From Spiroplasma chinense (lineage in GTDB: Bacteria > Bacillota_I > Bacilli_A > Mycoplasmatales > Mycoplasmataceae), in assembly GCF_008086545.1 (NCBI RefSeq), contig NZ_CP043026.1, positions 1,240,001 through 1,304,000 on the forward strand: a stretch of DNA of 64,000 nucleotides, in the 5' to 3' direction. The position numbers and the translations under genes were made by a program. Positions 52,348 through 63,122 of the stretch are shown here, piece after piece. The notes under the pieces were generated by a model, which searched no databases, had not been told where the DNA came from, and was given only the letters and a program-made list of their open reading frames with translations. The number at the start of each line of letters is the position of its first letter. Positions within the stretch are counted from its first letter, which is position 1.

Positions 52348-53736
52348 TTAAATAAAAGTTATTTTAGATTGTTTCACGTTGTATGCAAGAAATTCTGCAC
52401 CATATGCACTATCAAAATAAATTGTTTTGCCAGAAAGATTTGTAAAATCTGTTGGTTCTAGCAAACGTCTTCCTTCTTCATTTAGGAATTCCAATTCTTT
52501 TGTAATATCAAAGAATGGGAAATCTGCATGTATTAATTCTTCAAATTGTTTCATAAAAGTTTCATAATCATATCAATAAAGTACATAGTTCTTAAATGGT
52601 AAATCGATTCTTTGTATATATAATCTTTGTTCCAAGTTTTTTCCGTTTGTGTACTCATTATTTATAAACGCAAAAAGACCATCATTTGCTTTAACTGTAT
52701 AATCATCCTCAAATCCAGTTTCATCTGCATAGTATCTGATTACAATATCACTAGTTTTAAAAGTAATATTGTAATTATTATTTTTAAAATATGAATTGAA
52801 AGTTTCTACTATCATTTTTTTAGCTTCACCAACAGTCTGACCTGCATTAATTTTAAAAGTTGAATAATTTACAAACGTAGTATCCATTCCAAGAACATTT
52901 CTTTGTAAAGATCCTTTATATAAATTACTGTTAGGTTTTGCATCAAAACTAATTATGTCTCCTTCAACTGATTCGTACTCTTCATTAAATTCAACTAAAG
53001 TTCCATTTCTTTTAACAGTAATATCAATGTTATCTTCTCATCCTGGGAATAAAAAGTTTAATTCTTCTGCTATTCCTTGGTGCGTTTGATTTTTAAAGAT
53101 TGTAGCTTTAAAGTCCTTAAGGTCTTCTACTCCTAAAATAACTTTTGTTTCATAACTTCCAACTAATCTAGTTGAAGTTGGCACAGCTTCAATCTTTACA
53201 GTGTCTCCTTCTTTAACGAAGTCTTTACCATTTAAGTCTAAAATATTTTTATTATTTATAAAAATTTCAAAATCTTCTTTTATATAACTAGAAGGATAAG
53301 ATCTGTTCAATCTTTCTATAGCTATTTCTAAAATTTTTTCAACTGAATATAATTTTTTATAAGTTAAACGAATGTTTCCTATTTTTGTTCTTTTTTCAGA
53401 AACCACTATCCTTAAATCTTCATACTTTCTTAATTCTTTATCTTTTGGTGTCATTATGATTACATCATTTGCTTTAATTATGTAATCATCTTTTAACTCC
53501 ACTCTCTCTTCATTAACTTCTAGGAAAAATTCTAAAGCAGAAAATGCAAAGTGAGCAGATATAGCTGTTTGGTCTTGTCAAAGAATTATTTTTGCTTCAA
53601 GACCAGTATGACCTATTCTAATTTTTCCTGAGTTATAAAAATTTCTATTATAGAATGTATCTTGACAAGATACAGTTGTAGCTGCGGTTGACGCTACAAC
53701 AGTCAATGAACCAATAAGTCTTAACAATTTTCTCAT
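52348..53736 (-). CDS. Long-type (A) tandem-module lipoprotein, cassette 2
   Basis: 462 residues, the same length as the cassette-3 copy. The signal peptide is MRKLLRLIGSLTVVASTAATTVSC with Cys at 24. Tandem modules are visible with DDYIIKANDVIIMTPKD, EDFEIFINNKNILDLNG and KEGDTVKIEAVPTS. Compared with the other A proteins, Asp-Tyr-Ile and Gly-Asp motifs recur at 85-95 residue spacing. It follows the short-type gene 53748-54680 by eleven bases. Confidence 0.82.
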
Positions 53737-53747
53737 TTTAATTCCCC

Positions 53748-54680
53748 CTAACCTGATATTTCTATTTCTTGTGTTTCTTTGTTAAAGAAGTTTCCCATGA
53801 AATTAACAGTGATTTTATCTTTAATAGTTAATTGGTCAACTTCACTTCAAGGTTTGTCTTCACCATTAAAGCTCATCTTTTCAATAGTTCAATCTTGGTC
53901 TAATGAAACATTTATATCGTTCAAATATTTCTTTGAAACAAATTCATTTAATTTTTCTGATAAGAAGTTTTCAAAAGCCTCTTTATCTTTTCCAAGTCCA
54001 AGATTGAAGAAAGAAACTTTTGGCATTTTCATAACATCAACTTTTTTTGAATGGTATGTATATTCTAAGTTTCCTGTAATTTCAAACGAATCTTGAGTTG
54101 TTTCAATTTTTATGACATCTTTGTCTTTTAAAATTGTGTCTAAATTTTCTTGTCCTATTTTATTTTTGTTTATGTAAATTGAAAATTTACTTCCTTTATA
54201 TTTTTGACCTAAGAAATTATCTATTGAACTTTTTACATCTGAATAAGTACTATCTGGAGCTAAAATTTTACCATCAAAAACTCTATCTCATCCCAGCCTT
54301 CCAATATCATCTCTTCCTTCTTCGGCTAATGCAGTGATAGTTCCTCCAAGTGGATAATAATCAAATTTTAAAGTAGCCACTAAGTAATCACCTTCTCGAA
54401 CAATATAGTTATCTGTAAAGTTTACAAAGTCATAATTTCTTAATATCGAAATATCTAATGAATCTATAGACAGGTCAATATTAAAATTTTTCATTAATGT
54501 ATCTAATTCTGTTTTTATAGTCTTTCCGGTTTTACCAATTAAGAACTTGTAGTTAATTGATGTTATATCATTATGATCTTTTATATAGTCTTCATAGTAG
54601 TTTTGTGAAAAACAAGAAACAGTAGCTGTTGAAGAACTTACAAGTGAAATACTTGCTAAAGTCATTAATATTTTTTTCAT
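53748..54680 (-). CDS. Short-type (B) tandem-module lipoprotein, cassette 2
   Basis: 310 residues; Cys at 23 (MKKILMTLASISLVSSSTATVSC). Module core: LDISILRNYDFVNFTDNYIVREGDYLVA, then DYYPLGGTIT. It shares this pattern with the other two B proteins, so it is part of the same duplicated unit. The C-terminus ends EIEISG. Unknown function; predicted surface-anchored. Confidence 0.82.
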
Positions 54681-54712
54681 AAATATTCCCCCTTTTTATT
54701 TATTTTGTTTTA

Positions 54713-56086
54713 TTACAATTGGCATTTTTTGCCTTCAATTATATATTTAGAACTCGTTAGAGTTTTAAGTATTAAATAATCTTGACCTTTTTCTCCAAAG
54801 TCTGGAGTATAATCTGCTGTAATTTTCTCATCTTTTTTATTTGTTATTTCATATTCTCTATCCATTTCAAAATCAGGAAAATTACCTTTAATTGTAGTTT
54901 CAATTTCTTGGATTAAAGTTTCGTAATCACTTCAAATAAAACCAGAACTTAAACTTAATTCACCAAGCGAAACATCAATTATACTTACTCTTGCATTTAC
55001 ATTAGAAGTTAAACCGTTGTTTATGTAACTACAATAAACATTTGTAGAATCTTTTGTTATATATGTATCATTTTTTAAACCAGTTATTTGAAGATCTTTT
55101 TCACTAACTGTTATACCAATTTTTTCCTTTTCAAAGTAGGCGTTCATTTTATTTGCAAGAGCTTGCAATGAATCTGATGTTTTTTTTCCTAAAGTTAAAG
55201 TTAAATAAAGATTTGCAAAGTTAACTCTTCGTTTAACAATTGTTGCCTGAAGTTCTCCTTTAAGAACTTTGTTACCCTCAATAGATTTAATTACAAATTT
55301 ATCATTCTGTTCAACAATGTAATTGCTATCAAATTCTATTTTTTTACCATCTCTTGTTATAGAAATTTCAGCATTGCCTTCTCAATATGATAATTTATTA
55401 TTTATTTCACTTAACACTTCGTCATAAAGACTAAAACTATTAAGTTCTAAATAAAGAAGTGAAATGTTAAATCTTGGTAAAATAACTTCCAGATTTATAG
55501 ATCCTTTTAAAATTTGAGAAAACTCTAATGCTTTAATTTCTACATGTGAGTATTCTTCTACAATATAGCTTGAATCATATTCTTCATAGTTTTTTCCATC
55601 AATTAATACTTCATAATCAGTTTTAAAAATTGCCATTGGCGCTAAATCTGTTATGGTTTTTGAAACTTTTTCAAAAACTTCTTTAACTGTTAATTCTCTA
55701 TCAAGTGTTATTTTTAATTTGTCTAATTTTTTTCTGTTATCTTTTACTACAAAAGACATATCTCTATAACGATTAACAGATTTGTCCAATATTTTTATAA
55801 ACAAAGTATCTTCTGGTTGAATGACATAATCATCTTTCAATAAAATCTTTTCATTTTGAGTTTGTAAATAAACTTCATAATCATCTAATGTTAAATAAAT
55901 TCTGTTATTTAAAAACTCATTTCAAATTTTGTACTTTACTTGTGCTCCTGTATCAAATATTTTAATACTATTAAATTCAGGCAATGAAATTGAACTACCT
56001 TCAGAAGTTGTTTTACAAGCAACAACACTAGTTGCTGTACTGGTTAAAGCGGTGAGAGACAGTGTTAGTTTTAATAATTTTTTCAT
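54713..56086 (-). CDS. Long-type (A) tandem-module lipoprotein, cassette 1
   Basis: 457 residues; Cys at 24 (MKKLLKLTLSLTALTSTATSVVAC). Module motifs DDYVIQPEDTLFIKILD, KTDYEVLIDGKNYEEYDSS and DSNYIVEQNDKFVIKSIEG recur. It shows the same arrangement as the A proteins of cassettes 2 and 3, and is likewise followed by a B gene. Starts with a purine-rich RBS (AAGGAGG) before ATG 56086. The C-terminus ends KKCQL. Confidence 0.82.
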
Positions 56087-56098
56087 GTCCAAACCTCC

Positions 56099-57040
56099 TT
56101 ATTGTTCTATAATTACAAAAATAGTTTCATTAGATTGAAGTGTTTCTCCTTTAAAGTCCACACTTATAAAAGCCATATCTGGTATTGTTTCTACTTCATC
56201 TCAATTAACTATAATATTCTCTGGATCTTTATATTCTTCAAGACCTTTAATAACTCAATCAATACCTTGAACCAAATTTATTTGTCCAAAATAGAACGAT
56301 GATGCTCTTTGATTAACAGTAGCACTTAATCAATTTTCAAAATCTTGTTTTGAATTACCTCCCATATCTTTAAAAGAAGGGGGTTGAAAATCTGAATCCA
56401 TTTTTTCAAACTTGTGTTTTATTTCTTTATAACCTTTATATTTTTTTGAATTTTCTGGAGCATCAATTCTAATAATCGCTTCATTTCCTATTAATGTATT
56501 TTCATTTTCTTGTGTAACTTCTTTATCATTAATTGTTATTTTGAAACCTTCTTCTTTCAAGTTTCCAGAAATTCTTGTATTCATATCATTATATATATCT
56601 TTGTATGTTGTTGAAAAGTGAATATTTGATGTTGTAAGGAAAAGACTTTGTCTTAAATCTTTAAGGTCTTCTCTTAATTCTTCAGCAGTTCTTCTTAAAA
56701 CACCTTTATAAGGATCTGCTTCTTTTTTTGCCATTACAACTATTTCATCATTTTCTTGAACTATATAGTTTTCATCAAAGGATACAAATTGTTCATTTCT
56801 AACAATTTGTATAAATAAGTCTTTAACCCTTAGACGTGTTGAAAAAATTTCAACTGCATTTTCTAAGTCTTCTAACACTTCTTTTTGTGTTGCTTCAAGT
56901 CTAAGACTAAATTCTATATATGATATATTTTTATCTGAAGGAAGATAATCATTTGTTACAGTTACTCCTCCACAAGCAACAACTGTTGCACTTGAACCAA
57001 ACATTGATATAGCTCCCACTAAACTTAATAATTTTTTCAT
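56099..57040 (-). CDS. Short-type (B) tandem-module lipoprotein, cassette 1
   Basis: 313 residues; Cys at 23 (MKKLLSLVGAISMFGSSATVVAC). Module core: FIQIVRNEQFVSFDENYIVQENDEIVVMAKKEADPYKG. It is first in the array on the transcript. Stop TAA at 56101-56099 lies 12 bases before the next gene's ATG. The upstream intergenic region (57041-57309) contains two inverted repeats and presumably the operon promoter. Confidence 0.82.
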
Positions 57041-57120
57041 CCCGCAACCCCTTATCTAGTTTTATTGCTACTGATAATTGGTAATTTGTTTAATAAATAA
57101 ACATTTGACACATGTTTTGA

Positions 57121-57182
57121 GTAATTATTATTAATTACTTACTTATCTTTTTTTATTTTTAAACAGTATTCCCGTACTGTTT
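57121..57182. promoter_or_regulatory. Intergenic inverted repeats between array and acetyltransferase
   Basis: Two inverted repeats lie in the divergent intergenic region: GTAATTA-TTAT-TAATTAC (57121-57138) and AAACAGTA-TTCCCG-TACTGTTT (57161-57182). Neither has the T-tract of a terminator. They may be operators for the lipoprotein array. The rest of 57041-57309 shows no gene. Confidence 0.4.
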
Positions 57183-57275
57183 ATACTTGTAAATCTTTAA
57201 TACCTTTCTATAAAGAAATTATATATTATATTGCACCAATTTGAAACAGAGCAACCAGACTTTTTTATCTTATTT

Positions 57276-57285
57276 TGTGTATAAT
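57276..57285 (+). promoter_or_regulatory. Extended -10 promoter of the acetyltransferase gene
   Basis: TGTGTATAAT: perfect TATAAT at 57280-57285 with an upstream TG at 57276-57277. The -35 is weak. It is about 25 bases ahead of the ATG. Confidence 0.5.
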
Positions 57286-57309
57286 TCATATATACGAAAG
57301 GAGATTTAT

Positions 57310-57801
57310 ATGTATATAAAATTTGACAAAGCTGTTTTATCAGATTTGGATAAGATATACCAAATAGAGGTTGAAAATTTTGTTCCCCAAGAAGTACTTT
57401 CAAGAGAGACTTACAAAGAGAGAATAGAAAAGATATCTTCTTCATTTATAGTTGCTCGTGATGAGCTAGGTAAAGTTATGGGATTTATAGTTGGAAAAAG
57501 TTCATCATCACTTTATCTTGAGGATGAAGTTTTTACGATTACAAAAGAAAATATTGATAGCGATCCTTATTATTGAGTAGTAACTTTAGCCGTTGACAAA
57601 GAATGTCAAAAATTTAAAATTGGTTCTAGACTTATACAAAATTTCTTAGAACAAGCCAAGAGTGAAGGCAAAAAAGCTGTTTCATTAACTTGTGTTAAGG
57701 AATTGGTCACTTATTATGAAAAATTCAATTTCAAAAATCACGGTGTTTCTGAATCTAAATTTGCAGGACATACATGATACAATATGGTATTTGAATTTTA
57801 A
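57310..57801 (+). CDS. GNAT-family acetyltransferase
   Basis: 163 residues. A GNAT fold is indicated by an N-terminal motif with VLSDLDKIYQIEVENF and the AcCoA-binding KFKIGSRLIQNFLEQAK (motif A, Gly and basic residues) near residues 105-121, followed by SLTCVKELVTYYEKFNF. It resembles the RimI or arylalkylamine-type branch; the substrate (N-terminus, amine or other) is unknown. GAAAGGAG lies upstream of the ATG at 57310. It is divergent from the lipoprotein array. A TGA Trp (YYWVVTLAV) hides its second half. Confidence 0.85.
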
Positions 57802-57803
57802 AG

Positions 57804-57835
57804 AAAAAAGCTTGAATTTAATTCGAGCTTTTTTT
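57804..57835 (+). terminator. Terminator after the acetyltransferase gene
   Basis: GCTTGAAT and ATTCGAGC form an imperfect stem (one G-T pair), followed by a run of T. It ends the rightward transcript. Confidence 0.75.
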
Positions 57836-57847
57836 AATTAAATATAA

Positions 57848-57877
57848 AAAAACTCATAACTTGCGTTATGAGTTTTT
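57848..57877 (-). terminator. Terminator of tuf
   Basis: AAAAACTCATAAC and GTTATGAGTTTTT, a 13-base stem with the loop TTGC, followed by T on the minus strand. Confidence 0.85.
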
Positions 57878-57906
57878 GTTTGTCATAAATAAATTTATAA
57901 CTTTAA

Positions 57907-59094
57907 TTATTCGATAATTGAAACAACTGTTCCAGCACCAATAGTTCTTCCACCTTCACGGATTGAGAATTTTGTACCTTGTTCAACAGCGATAGGTTTA
58001 ATTAATTCAACAACTAATTCAACGTTATCTCCAGGCATAACCATGTCTGTTCCTTCAGGTAAGTGTACTTCACCAGTTACGTCAGTTGTACGGAAGTAGA
58101 ATTGTGGACGGTATTTGTTAAAGAATGGTTTGTGACGTCCACCTTCTTCTTGAGTTAAAGCATAAACTGAAGCGTTTAATTTTGTATGAGGTTTGATTGT
58201 TCCTGGTTTTGCAAGAACTTGACCACGTTCGATGTCTTCTCTGTTAACCCCTCTTAATAATGCTCCAACGTTATCTCCAGCTTCAGCAAAGTCTAGTAAT
58301 TTTCTAAACATTTCTAATCCTGTAACAACAACTTTTTTGCTTTCTTCTACTAATCCAACGATTTCAACTTCTTCGTTAACTTTAACGATTCCTCTTTCAA
58401 CTCTACCTGTAGCAACAGTTCCACGTCCTGTAATTGTGAAAACGTCTTCTACTGGCATTAAGAAAGTTTTGTCTGTATCACGAGTTGGTTCAGGAATGTA
58501 TGCATCAACTGCAGCCATTAATTCTTCGATTTTTTCAACTCATTTTGCATCACCGTTTAATGCTCCTAGAGCTGAACCTCTAATTACAGGTGCTCCGTCT
58601 CCATCAAAGTCGTATGCTGAAAGTAAGTCTCTTACTTCCATTTCAACAAGGTCGATTAATTCTTCATCATCAACCATGTCACATTTGTTTAAGAAAACAA
58701 CGATAGCTGGAACTCCAACTTGTCTTGAAAGTAAGATGTGTTCTCTTGTTTGAGGCATAGGTCCATCAGTTGCAGCAACAACTAAGATCCCACCATCCAT
58801 TTGTGCAGCACCAGTAATCATGTTTTTAACATAATCGGCGTGACCTGGACAGTCTACGTGTGCGTAGTGTCTGTTTTCTGTTTTGTATTCAACGTGTGAT
58901 GTATTAATTGTAATACCACGTTCTCTTTCTTCAGGAGCGTTATCGATGTTTGCGTAATCTGTAAAAGTTGCTCCTCCTTTTTCAGCTAAAACTTTAGTAA
59001 TAGCAGCTGTTAATGTAGTTTTACCGTGGTCAACGTGTCCTATTGTTCCAATATTAACGTGAGGTAAACTACGGTCAAATGATTCTTTTGCCAT
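57907..59094 (-). CDS. tuf: Elongation factor Tu
   Basis: 395 residues. GTPase motifs are [10 protein letters not shown] (residues 19-28), DCPGHADYV and NKCDMVDDE, and the switch region has [14 protein letters not shown]. It carries aminoacyl-tRNA to the ribosome. The frame contains a TGA Trp (GDAKWVEKIEEL). It is a single gene with a promoter containing an inverted repeat (59125-59162), separated from fusA by more than 100 bases, so tuf can be expressed apart from the str operon. Confidence 0.98.
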
Positions 59095-59124
59095 GTTTTT
59101 TCATTCCTTTCATTTTGTGTCTCG

Positions 59125-59162
59125 GACAAAATGTCATAATAATTTTAATTACATTTTGTCAA
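59125..59162 (-). promoter_or_regulatory. tuf promoter with an embedded inverted repeat
   Basis: A perfect ten-base inverted repeat, GACAAAATGT / ACATTTTGTC (59125-59134 and 59151-59160), has a 16-base spacer. The -35 TTGACA of the tuf promoter (59162-59157) lies in the outer arm and the -10-like TATTAT or TTATGA in the spacer. The symmetry fits an operator; it is not followed by the T-tract of a terminator. Confidence 0.55.
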
Positions 59163-59205
59163 AAATACAATAGTTTTTTTTAATTGTTAGGTAAATAATA
59201 AACCC

Positions 59206-61275
59206 CTATTTACCTGCTTTTTTGATAATTTCTTCAGCGATGCTTTTTGGAGCTTCGTTGTAGTGACTGAAAATCATAGTGTAATTTCCACGTCCTTGAG
59301 TAAATGATCTTAATTCAGTAGCGTATCCAAACATTTCTGATAATGGAACTTTTGCTTTAACTGTTTGAGCATTTCCTCTTTGTTCTGAACCTTCGATTAG
59401 TCCACGTTTTGATGAAATGTTACCCATTACATCTCCGTAGTATTCATCTGGTACAGTAACTTCAACTGACATAATTGGTTCTAATAAAACTGGGTTAGTT
59501 TTTTTAGCAGCTTCTTTCAATGCCATTGAAGCGGCAATTTTATATGCCATTTCGTTTGAGTCGACATCATGGTATGATCCATCAACGATAGTTGCTTTAA
59601 CATCTATCATTGGGAACCCTGCAACAACTCCGTTTTGTAGGGCATTTTCCAGCCCAACTCTTGCAGCGTTGATGTATTCTTTTGAGATTTTACCCCCAAC
59701 AATTTTGTCAACTCATTCAAACCCTTTGTCTGGGTTTGGTTCGAATTCAATCACAACGTGACCATATTGTCCACGTCCCCCTGATTGTTTAACGTATTTT
59801 CCTTCAACTTTTGCAGCAGCACGAATTGTTTCACGGTATGAAACTTGAGGTGCCCCTACGTTAGATTCAACTTTGAATTCACGTTTTAAACGGTCAACAA
59901 TGATATCTAAGTGAAGTTCACCCATACCAGCGATGATTGTTTGTCCAGTTTCTTCATCAGTATATGTTCTGAAAGTTGGATCCTCGTCTGAAAGTTTGTT
60001 TAAAGCAATTCCAAGTTTTTCTTGGTCAGCTTTTGTTTTTGGTTCAAGAGCTAAGTGGATAACTGGTTCTGGGAACACCATTGATTCAAGAACAATTGGG
60101 TGTTTTTCATCAGTTAAAGTATCTCCAGTTGTTGTATCTTTTAATCCAACAGCTGCTGCGATATCTCCAGCATAAACTTCTTCAATTTCTTCACGGTTAT
60201 TTGCGTGCATTTTTAGAAGACGTCCAACTCTTTCTTTTTTGTCTTTTGTAGCATTTAAAACATAACTACCTTTGTTTAATACTCCAGAGTAAACTCTAAA
60301 GAATGTTAATTTACCAACAAATGGGTCTGTCATAATTTTGAAAGCTAAAGCTGAGAAAGGTTCACTATCATCAGCTTTTCTTACATCTTCACTACCATCT
60401 TCTAAAGTTCCTTTAATAGCTGGAACGTCTAATGGTGAAGGTAAGTAATCAACAACTGCGTTAAGTAATAATTTAACACCTTTGTTTTTGAAAGCAGATC
60501 CAGCTAATACTGGGAAGAATTCTGCTGAAAGAACACCTTTACGGATAGCTCTTTTTAATTCTTCAACAGTGATTTCTCCACCATCTAAGAATTTCATCAT
60601 TAATTCTTCGTCATATTCAACCGCACTTTCGATTAATTGCATTCTTAATTCTTCTGCTAAATCTTTTAAGTCAGCAGGAATTTCAATTTCTTTTGCAATT
60701 TCATCAGCTGCTCCATCAAATCCTCATGCTTGCATTTCTACTAAGTCAATGATTCCTGAGAATTGATCTTCTGCACCAATTGGTAATTGAATTGGTGAAG
60801 CTTTTGCTCCCAATCTATCTCCAATTGATTTAACTGAGTATATAAAGTCTGCCCCAGTTTTATCCATTTTGTTAACGAATACGATTCTTGGTACTTTATA
60901 TGTTGTAGCTTGTCTTCAAACAGTTTCTGTTTGAGGTTCAACTCCACTTTGTCCATCAAGAACAGCAACAGCACCATCTAAAACTCTAAGTGATCTTTCA
61001 ACTTCAACTGTGAAGTCAACGTGACCTGGAGTATCGATAATGTTGAAACGGTGGTCTGCTCAGAATGCTGTTGTAGCAGCAGAAGTAATTGTAATTCCAC
61101 GTTCTTGTTCTTGTGCCATTCAGTCCATTTGTGATTCACCTTCGTGAGTTTCACCAATTTTATGAATTTTACCAGTATGGAATAAAATACGTTCTGTTGT
61201 TGTTGTTTTACCAGCATCAATATGAGCCATGATACCAAAGTTACGAGTCATATCTAAACTAAATTCTCTTGGCAT
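59206..61275 (-). CDS. fusA: Elongation factor G
   Basis: 689 residues. Motifs: [41 protein letters not shown]; domain III-V regions SLRVGDVFP-like and [28 protein letters not shown] and [13 protein letters not shown]. It drives translocation. TGA Trp codons break the frame (QMDWMAQEQ, FEWVDKIVG). It follows rpsG by 27 bases. Confidence 0.97.
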
Positions 61276-61302
61276 ATTCTATTTCTCCTATAAATCTTTC
61301 TA

Positions 61303-61770
<468 letters not shown>

Positions 61771-61827
61771 TGTTATTGCTCCTTTCTTTTATTTAATTGA
61801 TACTTGTTTTAATGTGATATTACACTC

Positions 61828-62247
61828 TTATTTTTTTTCTTTAGGTCTTTTTGTTCCGTATAATGAACGAGATTGCATTCTACCGTTAACTCCAGTAGTA
61901 TCAAGTGTTCCACGAATAATGTGGTAACGTACCCCAGGTAAATCTTTTACCCTTCCCCCACGGATTAAAACAACACTATGTTCTTGTAGGTTGTGACCTT
62001 CTCCTGGAATATAAGCTGTAACTTCCATTCCGTTTGTTAATCTAACCCTTGCATATTTACGTAGCGCAGAGTTAGGTTTTTTAGGTGTCATAGTTGCAAC
62101 CCTTGTACAAACTCCTCTTTTTTGAGGTGAAGAAATTTTAGTAACTTTTTTTAATAAAGTGTTAACTCCTCTGTTTAAAGCGGGTGCTTTAGTTTTTCAA
62201 GTTTTTGCTTTTCTTGGTTTTCTAACCAATTGGTTAATTGTTGCCAT
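61828..62247 (-). CDS. rpsL: 30S ribosomal protein S12
   Basis: 139 residues. It has [35 protein letters not shown] (streptomycin-site Lys and neighbouring residues) and [19 protein letters not shown]. It monitors decoding in the A site. First gene of the str operon. Upstream are a promoter (62300-62329) and two overlapping hairpins (62265-62295). Confidence 0.97.
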
Positions 62248-62264
62248 GTCAGTTTCCTCCTTTC

Positions 62265-62295
62265 CACAATACCGAGTGTATTGTGTTCACACAAT
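62265..62295 (-). promoter_or_regulatory. str operon leader with competing hairpins
   Basis: CACAATAC / GTATTGTG (62265-62285) forms an eight-base hairpin with a five-base loop. ATTGTG / CACAAT (62280-62295) forms another. They share bases 62280-62285 and exclude each other. The first lies close to the rpsL ribosome-binding site. Confidence 0.4.
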
Positions 62296-62299
62296 ATAT

Positions 62300-62329
62300 A
62301 TTATATAGAATTAGTGCAAAAAAAATCAA
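62300..62329 (-). promoter_or_regulatory. rpsL: Promoter of the str operon
   Basis: Minus-strand -35 TTGATT (62329-62324), an 18-base spacer and a perfect -10 TATAAT (62305-62300). The -35 lies inside the descending arm of the upstream terminator. Confidence 0.6.
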
Positions 62330-62352
62330 TATTTTTTAAAAATATTGATTTT
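62322..62352 (-). terminator. Terminator of the right-edge ABC operon
   Basis: AAAATCAATATTTTT and AAAAATATTGATTTT form a near-perfect palindromic hairpin with a T-tract. It overlaps the -35 of the str promoter. Confidence 0.75.
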
Positions 62353-62366
62353 ATTGTATTTGTAAA

Positions 62367-63104
62367 TTAACTAGAAAATACATCTAATATATTTTTCATA
62401 CCCTTTTGCTCACCATTTGCTTTTGTAAATTTCTTATAAATATCTAGAATATTGTCATTTTGAGCAAGATATTGCCCAAAAACCAATTCTCCTTCTTTTA
62501 TAATAATCAATTTATTAATTAAACCTTGTAGTTCGTTAATGATATGACTAGTTATCAAAATTATTTTATCTTGTCTTGCAAGTTTTTTGATCAACTCCAT
62601 AAATTCAACTCGTGTAGAAACATCTAAATTTGCAGTAGGTTCATCAAAAATTATAATATTTGGGTCTGAAACCATAGTAATTGCAAGCAAAGCTCTCTTT
62701 TGCATACCTGCAGATAATTTTTTAAATGTCTTATTTCTATATTCAACCAATCCTAGGTATTTTAACAATTGATCTGTTCTTACTTTTGATTCTTTATTTT
62801 TTAAACCAGAAAGAATACCAGAATATAGACAAAAATTTTTAACAGTTATATTGTTTGGATACAAACTTTGATCCGGGAAGAAAGACGCTTCTTTAAAAAG
62901 AGTTTTTTTCATTGGTACACCATCATAAAATAATTCACCTGAGTCTTTTTTATATTCATTGAATATTGATTTAATAATGGTTGATTTTCCAGCTCCATTA
63001 TCTCCAACCATCCCAACAATATCTCCTCTTTTTATTGTAAAAGAAATATTTCGTACACCATTCCCGTTAAAAAATGTCTTTGTGAGTTTCTTTACTTCTA
63101 TCAT
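62367..63104 (-). CDS. ABC transporter ATPase (copy 3)
   Basis: 245 residues. Walker A GDNGAGKSTIIK, signature LSAGMQKRALL, Walker B IIIFDEPTANLD and switch His LITSHIINEL. It is the third paralogue of 38129 and 44576, but diverged (Gly-Asn in GNGVRNI, FFNG). GGAGGG precedes ATG 63104. Here the permease precedes the ATPase, unlike copies 1 and 2. Confidence 0.9.
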   Translation of the reverse strand: MIEVKKLTKTFFNGNGVRNISFTIKRGDIVGMVGDNGAGKSTIIKSIFNEYKKDSGELFYDGVPMKKTLFKEASFFPDQSLYPNNITVKNFCLYSGILSGLKNKESKVRTDQLLKYLGLVEYRNKTFKKLSAGMQKRALLAITMVSDPNIIIFDEPTANLDVSTRVEFMELIKKLARQDKIILITSHIINELQGLINKLIIIKEGELVFGQYLAQNDNILDIYKKFTKANGEQKGMKNILDVFSS

Positions 63105-63122
63105 ACATCTTGCCCTCCATTT

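Noticed and set aside
57197-57445. Minus-strand frame across the acetyltransferase start
   Set aside because: Overlaps a clear GNAT gene with RBS and promoter on the other strand.
59125-59160. Transcription terminator upstream of tuf
   Set aside because: No T-tract follows either arm, and the -35 lies within an arm, so an operator is more likely.
60741-61238. Two minus-strand frames inside fusA
   Set aside because: They are out-of-frame readings of EF-G (Leu/Gln-rich from codon composition).
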